Virus record (IMG/VR): IMGVR_UViG_3300027736_000168
Location: 1-30,121 of that record
Reading direction: 5' to 3' (one strand)
DNA length: 30,121 nt
Source: a virus
A program made the translations under genes and the position numbers. Position 1 is the stretch's first letter. Each line of letters begins with the position of its first letter. The notes below the pieces were generated by a model. It was given only the letters and a program-made list of their open reading frames with translations. It did no database searches and had not been told where the DNA came from. This document shows positions 1-6,406 of this stretch, one piece after another.

Positions 1-86
1 TAAGTGTAACCGTAACCTTGTGTTGCTTTGTGAATAACAGGAACTTCTTGTTGGAACGCTGCTAAACTTTTAAATAAATGTTTCAT
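1..86 (-). CDS. ERF annealing protein, N-terminal fragment (duplicate copy)
   Basis: This is the first 28 codons and part of the next of the ERF-family gene, reading from an ATG at 86 and cut by the window edge. It is the same sequence as 29995-30080 in the terminal repeat and is not a second gene. When the circle is closed it merges with the full gene at 29565-30080. Confidence 0.95.
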   Translation of the reverse strand, partial: MKHLFKSLAAFQQEVPVIHKATQGYGYT

Positions 87-127
87 AGTTAAATAATTTA
101 AGTTAATAATATATGCAAATATAAATA
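1..127. repeat. Left copy of exact 127-bp terminal repeat
   Basis: Positions 1-127 are identical to 29995-30121. The repeat holds the first 86 bases of the ERF gene (antisense here) and the core of promoter P1. 127 is a common maximum k-mer size in short-read assemblers, so the repeat most likely marks the overlap of a closed circular contig rather than a physical terminal repeat. The unique genome would be 29,994 bp. Confidence 0.97.
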
Positions 128-145
128 AAGTTATTTAATAAACAA
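116..145 (-). promoter_or_regulatory. Promoter P1 (Bacteroidota -33/-7 type)
   Basis: On the minus strand a TTG (143-145) is followed by 19 bases and TATATTTG (116-123), matching the Bacteroidota consensus TTTG / TAnnTTTG. The start codon of the ERF gene lies 30 bases past the -7 box, with an AT-rich leader. The sequence around the -7 box and start site is almost the same as at P2 (6029-6058). It drives the recombination operon that reads 30080 to 27788. Confidence 0.85.
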
Positions 146-153
146 CTATTTTT

Positions 154-642
154 TTAATTTATTTTTTTAAGTTGGTGGTTTTTTACAATCCAAGTGTCTT
201 CAGAAAAAATAAAATCTTTGTATACATCGCAGCGTTCACCCTTTTTTTTTAAAATCTTTAATTTGTTTAAGTCTTCTTTTGATAGCATTCCTTTTATCCA
301 AACTTTACTAAAATCTTTTAAGACGTGTAAAAAACAATAATAATCGCAATTTTGGCTATCGTTAAACGTGCTTAATTTGCAATCGTAATTACTTTTAGGC
401 GTATAATTAGACGATTGAGTTTTACATTCAATTTTATATTTTTCAATTATTAAGTCATATTCAAAATCTTGTGCGTGAATTACATTTTTTCCTTTGTTTG
501 TGTAATAATCAAAAAGAACAATTTCGCCTATTGCACCAATTAAATTTCCTTTGCCTTTACTTAATGAATTATTTAAAACTTTAAATTCGTATAAGTTTTT
601 TGAACGTTCTAATTGTTCTTTACTTACGTTAATTTCTATCAT
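154..642 (-). CDS. PD-(D/E)XK-type endonuclease, putative
   Basis: A 162-residue protein with the layout of a small PD-(D/E)XK nuclease: a helix with GAIGE (Glu40), then a strand with DFEYDLII (Asp63) and the IECKT strand (Glu72, Lys74), which would form the metal site. Such proteins act as Holliday junction resolvases or structure-specific nucleases. The gene is the last of the replication operon, its start overlaps the stop of the NinG-like gene, and it ends just before promoter P1. The place next to NinG supports a role in processing recombination intermediates. The exact substrate cannot be told. A restriction-type nuclease is the main alternative, but no partner methylase of matching architecture is adjacent. 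Confidence 0.6.
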   Translation of the reverse strand: MIEINVSKEQLERSKNLYEFKVLNNSLSKGKGNLIGAIGEIVLFDYYTNKGKNVIHAQDFEYDLIIEKYKIECKTQSSNYTPKSNYDCKLSTFNDSQNCDYYCFLHVLKDFSKVWIKGMLSKEDLNKLKILKKKGERCDVYKDFIFSEDTWIVKNHQLKKIN

Positions 643-1157
643 TTTAATTTTTGTTTATATGTTTCTATTAATTCTTTTAATTCGTCTTTTGTCCATTTTT
701 TAACTTCGTGTGCTTTTGCCTGAAGCTCCATTAATCTTTGCGCTCCTATTCGTGTTTCTATACCTATTTGATAGTTTAGTAAGTTACCGCTTAAATAAGT
801 GTTACAAGCTTCGCATTGCAAGTGTACGTTGTCTTCGTTAAACCTTACGTTACTGTGCCCACCTTGTGAATAATAGTGTCCGGCATTTTCTTTTTTACAA
901 GGTTTGTTGCACGAAATACAATTTAATCCAGCGTCACGAACACGAATAAATTTATTGAACACTTGTTGAGCAATTTTTAAATAGTCGTTTGCAGTTTTTA
1001 AATTCTCGACTAACTTCTTTTTCTTTTTGTTCCATTCCTTTAACTTTTGTGTTTCAACCATTGCTTTTATACATTCGTTTTTTAAACAAAACTTTTGTAG
1101 TGTGCTGAACGGTGTAAATTCTTCTTTGCAATTAAAACATTTCTTCGTGTTTTTCAT
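639..1157 (-). CDS. ninG: NinG-like recombination protein
   Basis: 172 residues resembling the lambda NinG/Rap family. The N-terminus has a zinc-binding cluster (Cys8, Cys11, then a Cys pair around 24-29) and a lysine-rich helical linker. The C-terminal half has an HNH-like zinc core: CISC and CKKE at about 80-88, the signature AGHYYSQGGHSNVRFNEDNV (about 91-110) and CEACN. In lambda, Rap cleaves branched DNA such as Holliday junctions during RecA-independent recombination. The gene overlaps its neighbours by 4 bases on both sides (ATGA type), so translation is probably coupled. It pairs functionally with the ERF and exonuclease genes across P1. Confidence 0.88.
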   Translation of the reverse strand: MKNTKKCFNCKEEFTPFSTLQKFCLKNECIKAMVETQKLKEWNKKKKKLVENLKTANDYLKIAQQVFNKFIRVRDAGLNCISCNKPCKKENAGHYYSQGGHSNVRFNEDNVHLQCEACNTYLSGNLLNYQIGIETRIGAQRLMELQAKAHEVKKWTKDELKELIETYKQKLK

Positions 1158-2023
1158 CGTTCTATAAAATTAAATATGTGTTCAATTATTGGTAGTGTCC
1201 AACCGTCACCAAGTAAACTTCCTGCTTTATAAACATCTAAAATATCACAATAATAATCCGAAAAACCTTGTAAACGACACATTTCAATTTTGTTTAAAGT
1301 TCTTATTTTACCATTATCAACATAAACAACAGGGCAACTTCCTACTGTATTTATTCTTTTATTTAAATACTTTTGTCCGTTTTCACTTTCTTCATCTCTT
1401 AATTTATTAAAAATATATCTTTCACCTATACATTGACATTTCTTTTTTTTAACACAACCGTCTGTAATAATATCTTTAAACATTATTCCTAAATCTTTTG
1501 GTTGTGTAATATCTGTTACAATATCAAACATAGTTTTTCTCGTTTTAATGTTACTCCAGTAGTAGCGGTCTCGCAGTTGTGCTGTTACTAACTTTGAATT
1601 TATACGAACAGGGTAAACGCCTAAAGCACGGCTCATAATTCCAACGTCTAACTTTGACGCTGAACCAACATTTTCTTGTAAAAATAAAACATTTGGATTA
1701 AGTTTTTTTATATGTTCTAAAATCTCTACAAACACGAAAAACAAACTACTTCTACTTCCGTTTATTCCTGCACGTTTTCCTGCTGCGCTTAAATCTTGAC
1801 AAGGTGAGCCACTTAAAATTAAATCAATGCTTTGCCAATCAATGTCCCATTCTCTCCATTTGGTTACATCTCCAACTTGGATAGTGTCTGGAAAATGATG
1901 TTGCGTTAATTCTATTGCATACGGTTTAATTTCACTTGAATAGTATTTGTTTACTTTTATCCCTACGTTTTCAAGTGCTTGTCTTCCTGTGTTCATTCCG
2001 TTAAATAAAGATACTACGTTCAT
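1154..2023 (-). CDS. DNA (cytosine-5)-methyltransferase
   Basis: A 289-residue, apparently intact C5 methyltransferase. In order: motif I SLFNGMNTG (5-13) for AdoMet, motif IV GSPCQ (72-76) with catalytic Cys75, motif VI QENV (116-119), motif VIII QLRDR (149-153), motif IX RLQGF (250-254) and motif X GDGWTLP (272-278). The target-recognition part between VIII and IX is short and contains a Lys/Cys-rich stretch (about 190-199). The overall form resembles DNMT3-like phage methylases. It probably protects phage DNA from host restriction or marks it. It sits between a coiled-coil gene and NinG in the replication operon with 4-base overlaps. No cognate restriction enzyme is evident, so it looks like an orphan methylase. 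Confidence 0.92.
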   Translation of the reverse strand: MNVVSLFNGMNTGRQALENVGIKVNKYYSSEIKPYAIELTQHHFPDTIQVGDVTKWREWDIDWQSIDLILSGSPCQDLSAAGKRAGINGSRSSLFFVFVEILEHIKKLNPNVLFLQENVGSASKLDVGIMSRALGVYPVRINSKLVTAQLRDRYYWSNIKTRKTMFDIVTDITQPKDLGIMFKDIITDGCVKKKKCQCIGERYIFNKLRDEESENGQKYLNKRINTVGSCPVVYVDNGKIRTLNKIEMCRLQGFSDYYCDILDVYKAGSLLGDGWTLPIIEHIFNFIER

Positions 2024-2310
2024 AAGTCTATATTGTTAAATTCAATTTGTCTTTTAAGGTTTTGTATTTCTTGTTTTTGTTCCAAATTTAACCGCTCTAA
2101 ATTAAAATTCATTTGCCTTGCAACTCTAAACTCCTTTTCCAAGACTTCATAAACAACCATTGCTCGTCTTATGTCTTTTAAAGAACTTTGCATTGATGTT
2201 ATTAAATCAGTTCTTTTTGGGTGGTTCGTTTTTATTTCGTATAAACTAATTTCTAATTTTATACAGGTGTGGTTTAAGTTTATTCTACTGCTCAATAAGT
2301 CAAGTTCCAT
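2020..2310 (-). CDS. Hypothetical coiled-coil protein
   Basis: A 96-residue protein that is mostly helical, with heptad-like spacing of Leu/Ile/Met in its second half (about residues 45-93), suggesting a coiled coil. No catalytic motif or membrane segment is visible. It begins 1 base after the helicase gene stop and overlaps the methylase start by 4 bases, so it belongs to the replication operon. A helicase accessory or oligomerisation factor is possible but cannot be supported further. Confidence 0.7.
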   Translation of the reverse strand: MELDLLSSRINLNHTCIKLEISLYEIKTNHPKRTDLITSMQSSLKDIRRAMVVYEVLEKEFRVARQMNFNLERLNLEQKQEIQNLKRQIEFNNIDL

Positions 2311-2311
2311 T

Positions 2312-3199
2312 TTAAAAAATATTTAAGTTAGTTTTTGTTGTTGGTCTAAATTCCGAAATTACGTCTTTTCCGTAAACTTTAAAACCTAAACCGTAATTGT
2401 ATTCGCAATAAACAGGGTCGTTAAGTCCAGTATGTTTTCCGCCAGTATCAATATCCTTTATTTTTTCAGTTGAAACCCAAGTAACGTATTTCATTACATC
2501 GTGCTTAATTAGTCTGTGAACTACTATCATATCGTCGCAACGATTAGTAAATGCTTTGCCACCTTCTACGTGGTCTTTTAACGGTGCTTTTAAATGTCCT
2601 TTAAAGTCTCCTTCAGTATAAATGTTAGAACTCCTTCCGCTTTCAGTATTCGGATGAGTATTAATGTAAATTGTCATTCCTGTTTTGTTTACAAATTCTC
2701 TCGCTGCGTTCATAAATTGGTAATTACCTTCGTAAGTCATATTGCGGTCAAGTCCTGTAAATGGGTCAATAAGTGCAACGTCTGCTTCGCTTTGTTCAAA
2801 TATTTTAAATAGTTCTTCGTGTTTGTACAGTCGGTCGTTTTTTACAAATGTAAAGTATTGTTCTAAATAAGCTGAATAGTTTCTTATTTCATCGTGGGTT
2901 AATTGTTTGAAATTTATTCCTGCATACATTTGTATTAAGTCTCGCAGAATTTGTCCGTGTTGGTTTTCTCCGCTCCAGATAATAAACTTTAATTTGTGTT
3001 TAAGTGCAAGTGCTAAAAAATACCAATTAATAAAATAAGTTTTACCTACGTTGTCGTGTCCTAAAATTATGTTTACTTGTTTACGTTTAAATTTTAAATA
3101 GTCATCAAGTCCGTTTCCAAGTTCTAAACCGTGTTTTATTTTGCCGTCTCTGTAGTTCAATAAATATTCTAAAGCACTTCCGTTATTTAATAAGTCCAT
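2312..3199 (-). CDS. RecA-fold replicative helicase (DnaB/RepA-like ATPase)
   Basis: A 295-residue P-loop ATPase. Walker A is GHDNVGKT (47-54), following the NIILG strand; Walker B is VALIDP (141-146), and INTHP (about 179-183) fits the sensor/motif 3 strand of DnaB/RepA-type hexameric helicases. It lacks the DnaB N-terminal domain, which is typical of short phage helicases that consist of the motor domain only. The gene overlaps the end of the initiator/loader-like gene, and such pairs usually work together to open the origin and load the helicase. Walker A has Asn and Val where Gly and Ala/Ser are common, but the GKT is intact, so it should bind ATP. Confidence 0.8.
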   Translation of the reverse strand: MDLLNNGSALEYLLNYRDGKIKHGLELGNGLDDYLKFKRKQVNIILGHDNVGKTYFINWYFLALALKHKLKFIIWSGENQHGQILRDLIQMYAGINFKQLTHDEIRNYSAYLEQYFTFVKNDRLYKHEELFKIFEQSEADVALIDPFTGLDRNMTYEGNYQFMNAAREFVNKTGMTIYINTHPNTESGRSSNIYTEGDFKGHLKAPLKDHVEGGKAFTNRCDDMIVVHRLIKHDVMKYVTWVSTEKIKDIDTGGKHTGLNDPVYCEYNYGLGFKVYGKDVISEFRPTTKTNLNIF

Positions 3200-3818
3200 A
3201 TTTTCTTGCTTTTATTTCTTCAGGTGAAATACCTTCGGAAGTTGGTTCGTTTTTCTGTAGCCATTTTACTGCCGTTAAATATAAACTTTTATATTTAGTA
3301 TTTTGCTTGTAATTTTCAATGTCGTTTAATACGTTGTTTATTTGTGTAATTGTATGTTTATCTAATAACTTTTTTACTTCGTCTTCGGTTATGAATAAGT
3401 GTTGAAATTCCCTATATATATTTTCTTTATTATTCTTTTCATTCTTGTTAGTGTTCGTTTGCTTTATTGTTTGGTGTTCGTTTGCGTTATCGTTTGCTTG
3501 GTACTCTTTATATTTAACTATTGATATTAAAGTAGTTACATTGCTTTTTTGCCTTACTATATTTTTATCATTTTCTAACGAATTTAAAAACCTTTCAACT
3601 TTGCCCCTTGACCATTTCCAGCGCTTACCTAAACTATCAATATCGTAACCAACTTGCCCTTCTTTTACATCAATACGAATACCACGTTTATAAAAATATC
3701 CTTCTTTGTGGTTTGCTAATAATAATAAATCAATCCAAGCGTGTGTCCTATCAAATGGCTCACAATTGTAAATTGGGTTTTCTAATAAGCACCTGTGTAT
3801 TTTAATCCAACCTTTCAT
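3183..3818 (-). CDS. Replication initiator / helicase loader-like protein (DnaD-like)
   Basis: A 211-residue protein whose N-terminus (MKGWIKIHRCLLENPIYN and following) matches the winged-helix start of phage replisome organisers. RWKWSRGKVERFL (about 67-79) looks like the recognition helix. A polar Asn/Lys/Glu linker follows (about 107-132), and then a helical C-terminal part with LTAVKWL, resembling the DnaD C-terminal module. It begins the replication operon just after the structured RNA and terminator at 3838-3930 and overlaps the helicase gene by 17 bases. The likely role is to bind origin DNA and deliver the helicase. Confidence 0.75.
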   Translation of the reverse strand: MKGWIKIHRCLLENPIYNCEPFDRTHAWIDLLLLANHKEGYFYKRGIRIDVKEGQVGYDIDSLGKRWKWSRGKVERFLNSLENDKNIVRQKSNVTTLISIVKYKEYQANDNANEHQTIKQTNTNKNEKNNKENIYREFQHLFITEDEVKKLLDKHTITQINNVLNDIENYKQNTKYKSLYLTAVKWLQKNEPTSEGISPEEIKARKYGLIK

Positions 3819-3837
3819 ACTTTAATTTTTTTTAAAT

Positions 3838-3863
3838 GAAAAACCCCTGTTGAATCCGCAGGG
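3838..3863 (-). terminator. Intrinsic terminator ending the structured RNA
   Basis: On the minus strand CCCTG, a 9-base loop, CAGGG and then GTTTTT form a classical hairpin plus T-run, only 20 bases before the start codon of the initiator-like gene. The 5' arm shares two C residues with the last pairs of the longer GGTCTCAC/GTGAGACC stem, so the two structures compete at their border, as in attenuators. Confidence 0.75.
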
Positions 3864-3930
3864 TCTCACTTCTGCTTCATTAACAAGGGTTAATAATTTT
3901 TTTTGTTCTATTACGTGAGACCGAACCATA
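3838..3930 (-). ncRNA. Putative structured small RNA or attenuator leader
   Basis: The gap between the DnaA-like and initiator-like genes encodes a compact predicted RNA of about 93 nt. GGTCTCAC (3922-3915) pairs perfectly with GTGAGACC (3869-3862). Inside lies a second perfect hairpin, ATTAAC-CCTT-GTTAAT (about 3893-3878), and the RNA ends in a CCCTG/CAGGG terminator with a T-run. A promoter-like TAAATTTG lies just upstream. It could be a stand-alone regulatory RNA or an attenuator that limits read-through from the early genes into the replication operon. I do not recognise the family. Confidence 0.6.
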
Positions 3931-3933
3931 TCG

Positions 3934-3963
3934 CAAATTTAATAATTAATTTAACATAAACAC
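3934..3963 (-). promoter_or_regulatory. Putative promoter for the structured RNA
   Basis: TAAATTTG (3941-3934 on the minus strand) matches the -7 consensus TAnnTTTG. The -33 element at the same 19-base spacing is GTG instead of TTG, preceded by TTC, so it is weaker than P1 and P2. A start about 4-6 bases downstream would place the 5' end just before the GGTCTCAC arm. Confidence 0.5.
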
Positions 3964-3966
3964 GAA

Positions 3967-4332
3967 TTAATAAAATTTATTTTTTAAACGTTCCTGTATG
4001 TTTCGCAAGTCCGTTAAATTCCTTGCTTCTTTTATTTCAGTTCTTAAATTATAAGCAACTCGTTCTGGGGCTTGCATATTTAAAAGTAGTTCGTAATACT
4101 CCGTGTCAATTTTTAATTGCTTGTCGTTTGTTTCAACTAAATTTTGGTAAGTGTTTAAACCGTGTAGAATATTTGCGTGGTTCATATTAAATAAGTCTGC
4201 AATATTTTTAAGTGTGTAACCTTCTTTTCGTAGTGTTGAAAACAAATAAATTCGTTTATGTACTATTTCACGTTTTCGGTTTTTATTTGCAAGTCCGTCT
4301 TGTTCTATAATTTTTTTTATTAGTTCAATCAT
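3967..4332 (-). CDS. Orphan DnaA domain IV-like DNA-binding protein
   Basis: 121 residues. The region from about 18 to 62 reads like domain IV of DnaA: a basic helix (KREIVHKRIYLFSTL), a helix-turn-helix (YTLKNIADLF) and NMNHANILHGL (49-59), which parallels the DnaA signature around DHSTVLHA. There is no AAA+ domain, so it is only the DNA-binding part followed by a helical tail. It is the last of the early genes from P2, just before the replication operon, and is a reasonable candidate to bind the AAGGTAA repeats at 6173-6270. It could act as a phage origin-binding protein or as a regulator copied from DnaA. The match is by pattern, not alignment score. Confidence 0.65.
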   Translation of the reverse strand: MIELIKKIIEQDGLANKNRKREIVHKRIYLFSTLRKEGYTLKNIADLFNMNHANILHGLNTYQNLVETNDKQLKIDTEYYELLLNMQAPERVAYNLRTEIKEARNLTDLRNIQERLKNKFY

Positions 4333-4354
4333 TGTTCTGAGTTTTGTTTGTTAT

Positions 4355-4843
4355 TTATAAATTCATATACATTGCTTTTGTAAGTATTCTATTAAAATCG
4401 TTGTCTTCTTCACAAAATAATTTTCTATAATTTTGCGCTCCAATTTTCTCATATATTAAGTCTGTTAAATTAGAAATTGCTTTATAATTTTTTTCTTGTT
4501 CTAAAATTACAAGTTCATTTAAAATTACAGACTCATTTATAAAATAATCGTTTAATATGTAGTTTTTATTTTTTTCAGCTATTTTATTTATAGGCTTAAA
4601 TATTTTAAAAATTTCACTTTTTATTTCATTTGGAAAATTAAACCATTCGCCAACAACTCTATATTTAAAATATACTGAATGTAAATATTTTTCTTCAATA
4701 AAACTTACACCTATTAATTTAACAAAAGGGTTGCTTACTTTAAAATTTTTTAACCTATTTATTGGGTTATTAGACTTGCCTATTTTATAAAGATTGTTTG
4801 TTGTGTCTTCGATTAAATAAGAATAAATTATTTCGTTTTTCAT
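4355..4843 (-). CDS. T5orf172 / GIY-YIG-family nuclease-like protein
   Basis: 162 residues. The N-terminal half has the pattern of the T5orf172 (MUG113-type) branch of GIY-YIG proteins: IIYSYLI, then YKIGKS (19-24), NR (29-30), a conserved Asn (38), a Glu-rich helix EEKYLHSVY (50-58) and GEWFNF (65-70). The C-terminal part (about 85-162) is Asn/Lys/Glu-rich and unassigned. These proteins often occur as free-standing genes in phages, where DNA cleavage or a regulatory role has been proposed. It is more AT-rich by eye than its neighbours, which could point to later acquisition. It overlaps the upstream gene by 4 bases. Confidence 0.65.
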   Translation of the reverse strand: MKNEIIYSYLIEDTTNNLYKIGKSNNPINRLKNFKVSNPFVKLIGVSFIEEKYLHSVYFKYRVVGEWFNFPNEIKSEIFKIFKPINKIAEKNKNYILNDYFINESVILNELVILEQEKNYKAISNLTDLIYEKIGAQNYRKLFCEEDNDFNRILTKAMYMNL

Positions 4844-5124
4844 TTTTCTATTTGTTTAATTTCTAAAATAATATCATCGTTTTTTTGTATTAAGTTTTTA
4901 ACGTGCTGGGTGTCGTAAGCTTCAACTATTCGTGTTTCTAACTTAACAGGTGCGCCAACATACGCCCAAGTTTTAAAAGTTGCTTTGTATCGTTTCATTT
5001 CTTTAAATTTTATTTGTTCGTTTTTTTTAATTCTGCATATTTCTAAATAAAGGTGTAAATCAAATGAACCCCTATCTTGTCGTTGCCACCAATCTAATTG
5101 GTCGTAAATTGTTCCGGCTTTCAT
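4840..5124 (-). CDS. Hypothetical early protein
   Basis: 94 residues with an aromatic N-terminus (DQLDWWQRQDRGSFDLH) and a basic middle. The second half (about 43-94) alternates strand and helix and ends Glu/Lys-rich. No known motif was recognised. It overlaps both neighbours by 4 bases, so it is translated with the P2 early operon. Confidence 0.65.
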   Translation of the reverse strand: MKAGTIYDQLDWWQRQDRGSFDLHLYLEICRIKKNEQIKFKEMKRYKATFKTWAYVGAPVKLETRIVEAYDTQHVKNLIQKNDDIILEIKQIEK

Positions 5125-5453
5125 AGTTCGTGGTAAAAATTATAGTTACTTTCATCGTTACTCGCTTTCCATTCCCAGAAGTTATAATGTACCAAATCAC
5201 TGTTTATTTCTTCTTGCATTTCTAAACGTAAATCTTCTAAAATACGAACTCCAAGAACGTGCGGTTGTAAATTGTCATCTGTTTCTGTTAACCACTTTTC
5301 CGAAACTTCAACATCTAATTCTATAAATGCAAACTCCGAAACTTCGTCATAGTCGTTAAATTCCCAAGTTCCTGCTATTGAATAAGTCCAACCTAAAAAT
5401 TCATAGGTTAATTCCCAACCTTTATTCCAAAATTCTAAATTTCTATTTTCCAT
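5121..5453 (-). CDS. Hypothetical acidic early protein
   Basis: 110 residues, strongly acidic and rich in Trp and Tyr (ELTYEFLGWTYS near the start, YNFWEWKAS near the end). This composition recalls phage DNA-mimic or inhibitor proteins, but that is only a compositional hint. It is followed with a 4-base overlap by the 94-residue protein. No family recognised. Confidence 0.65.
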   Translation of the reverse strand: MENRNLEFWNKGWELTYEFLGWTYSIAGTWEFNDYDEVSEFAFIELDVEVSEKWLTETDDNLQPHVLGVRILEDLRLEMQEEINSDLVHYNFWEWKASNDESNYNFYHEL

Positions 5454-5454
5454 T

Positions 5455-5592
5455 TTACAGCGCTTTTAAATACATTAAACAATAGAACATACCACCCAAC
5501 ACAATAAAAACCGTTAGAGTGCTTAAAAAGTGCCTTAAAAACGATTTGTGTTCTTCGGTTGTTGGTGTAAAGTAATTAATTAAGTTTTTCAT
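5455..5592 (-). CDS. Small single-pass membrane protein
   Basis: 45 residues from an ATG at 5592. A longer frame begins at 5640 but would overlap the upstream gene and adds only a Lys/Asn-rich leader, so the inner start is preferred. Residues about 22-42 (STLTVFIVLGGMFYCLMYL) form one hydrophobic span; the N-terminus is hydrophilic. It probably sits in the inner membrane early in infection. Function unknown. Confidence 0.6.
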   Translation of the reverse strand: MKNLINYFTPTTEEHKSFLRHFLSTLTVFIVLGGMFYCLMYLKAL

Positions 5593-5614
5593 AGTCTTAT
5601 TTTTTAAATTGTTT

Positions 5615-5827
5615 TTATTCTTCGTTTTTGTAATTTTCAATTGCTAAATCTTTCAATTCGTGATAGTCATCAATATCTTCGTATCTCTCCGCAATATCTT
5701 TAACAAGTAATATTAATTCTGCAAATGCGTTTGCTTCATCTCTTGAAAGGTCTCCATCTGGAAGGTTGTCGTAACAATCCTTTAAATCTGATAATGTATT
5801 TTGAAATCGGCAGTAACTCATATTCAT
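5615..5827 (-). CDS. Hypothetical MSYCRF-type small protein
   Basis: 70 residues; a start at the internal Met3 (MSYCRFQNTLSDLKDCYDNL) is also plausible and resembles the start of small conserved phage proteins. It is acidic and helical, with regularly spaced Leu/Ile in residues 30-60. It lies in the early P2 operon and its function is unknown. Confidence 0.7.
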   Translation of the reverse strand: MNMSYCRFQNTLSDLKDCYDNLPDGDLSRDEANAFAELILLVKDIAERYEDIDDYHELKDLAIENYKNEE

Positions 5828-5832
5828 AATTT

Positions 5833-5997
5833 CTATTTTTTAAATTGGTTAAATAAATTTTCTACTTCCTGCAATTGTTCATCGTCTAAAAATGTACATA
5901 AGGTTTGAATAATTAAATGCAGTTGGTTCGTGTTTAGTTTGTTTTCCTGTTGTTGTGTTTCCAAGAAATCAATTACTTTGTTAAATTCTGTTTTCAT
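5833..5997 (-). CDS. First early gene after P2, 54-residue protein
   Basis: Starts at an ATG at 5997, 31 bases past the -7 box of P2, and ends 6 bases before the next gene starts. It encodes a Gln/Asn/Leu-rich, probably all-helical protein (FLETQQQENKLN, then TFLDDEQLQEVENLF). Leader length and spacing closely parallel those of the ERF gene after P1, which supports it as a real first gene of an early operon. No family recognised. Confidence 0.7.
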   Translation of the reverse strand: MKTEFNKVIDFLETQQQENKLNTNQLHLIIQTLCTFLDDEQLQEVENLFNQFKK

Positions 5998-6028
5998 AGT
6001 TTTAAATTGTTTCGTTAATAATTATATG

Positions 6029-6058
6029 CAAATATAAATACTATTTTAATAACTACAA
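6029..6058 (-). promoter_or_regulatory. Promoter P2 (early)
   Basis: TTG (6058-6056), a 19-base spacer and TATATTTG (6036-6029) on the minus strand match the Bacteroidota consensus exactly. From the -7 box into the start-site region it repeats the P1 sequence (TATTTATATTTGCATATA, then TTATTAAC), so both are probably read by the host primary sigma factor at the same time after entry. Confidence 0.85.
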
Positions 6059-6341
6059 TACTTTTTAACAATTATTTTTAATTTATTTTTAAAATCCTTG
6101 TGTTTATTGGGTTTTATGAATAGAAAAAAGTGTAATTTATATTCATTCTAAATAAGAACAAGGGCAAATTTCACCTTTATTTAAAGGTAAAACATATAAC
6201 AAAGGTAATTTTTACCTAATAACGTAATAAAGTAAGGTAAAACCCTTAAAACATTTGCTATTAATAAGGTTATAAACTGAAAATGTCAAGTTTACGTTGC
6301 GCTTTACTTTACAGTTAATCGGAATTAAACCGTTTATTGTC
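6059..6341. other. AT-rich non-coding region, candidate replication origin
   Basis: The longest non-coding stretch of the genome. It lies between the end of the late operon (terminator 6342-6386) and P2. I found no reading frame longer than about 12 codons in it. It holds clustered AAGGTAA-type sites in both orientations at 6173-6270 and very AT-rich flanks (for example 6061-6090). No canonical DnaA box was seen. Position, composition and repeats together fit an origin, an operator array for P2, or both. Confidence 0.55.
6173..6270. repeat. Cluster of six AGGTaa sites (iteron/operator-like)
   Basis: AGGT/ACCT cores occur at 6173 (ACCT), 6185, 6203, 6214 (ACCT), 6235 and 6267. The first two form ACCTTTA-TT-TAAAGGT and the next two AGGTAA-TTT-TTACCT, both perfect inverted repeats. 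The distances from the third site on are 11, 21 and 32 bases, close to whole helical turns, so proteins would bind on one face of the DNA. Confidence 0.6.
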
Positions 6342-6386
6342 ACAAAAAAAAACAGCTACGTGCTGGGGAGCTTATAACTGTTTTTC
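6342..6386 (-). terminator. Terminator after the metallophosphoesterase gene
   Basis: On the minus strand AAAAACAG is followed by an internal AGCT...AGCT pairing and then CTG and a run of nine T. It closes the late operon before the non-coding origin region. Confidence 0.7.
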
Positions 6387-6406
6387 TTTTTATTAACTAT
6401 GAATTG

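Noticed and set aside
1-127. Physical direct terminal repeats of a linear phage genome
   Set aside because: Length is exactly 127, a standard assembler k-mer, and it cuts through a gene start. Circular overlap is more likely, although read-end data could change this.
3862-3922. GGTCTCAC/GTGAGACC as an integrase attachment or recombinase site
   Set aside because: No integrase is encoded, and the following terminator and upstream promoter box make an RNA structure the better explanation.
5593-5640. Upstream start of the small membrane protein (61-residue form)
   Set aside because: It would overlap the preceding gene and add a Lys/Asn-rich leader without conserved character; the ATG at 5592 is simpler.
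6200-6207. TACCTTTG on the minus strand within the repeat cluster as a promoter
   Set aside because: The -7 match arises from the AAAGGTA repeat itself and no -33 TTG stands at the required distance.
6061-6341. tRNA or coding content in the non-coding region
   Set aside because: No cloverleaf-like sequence or TTC-type arm was found, and all frames are closed within about a dozen codons.
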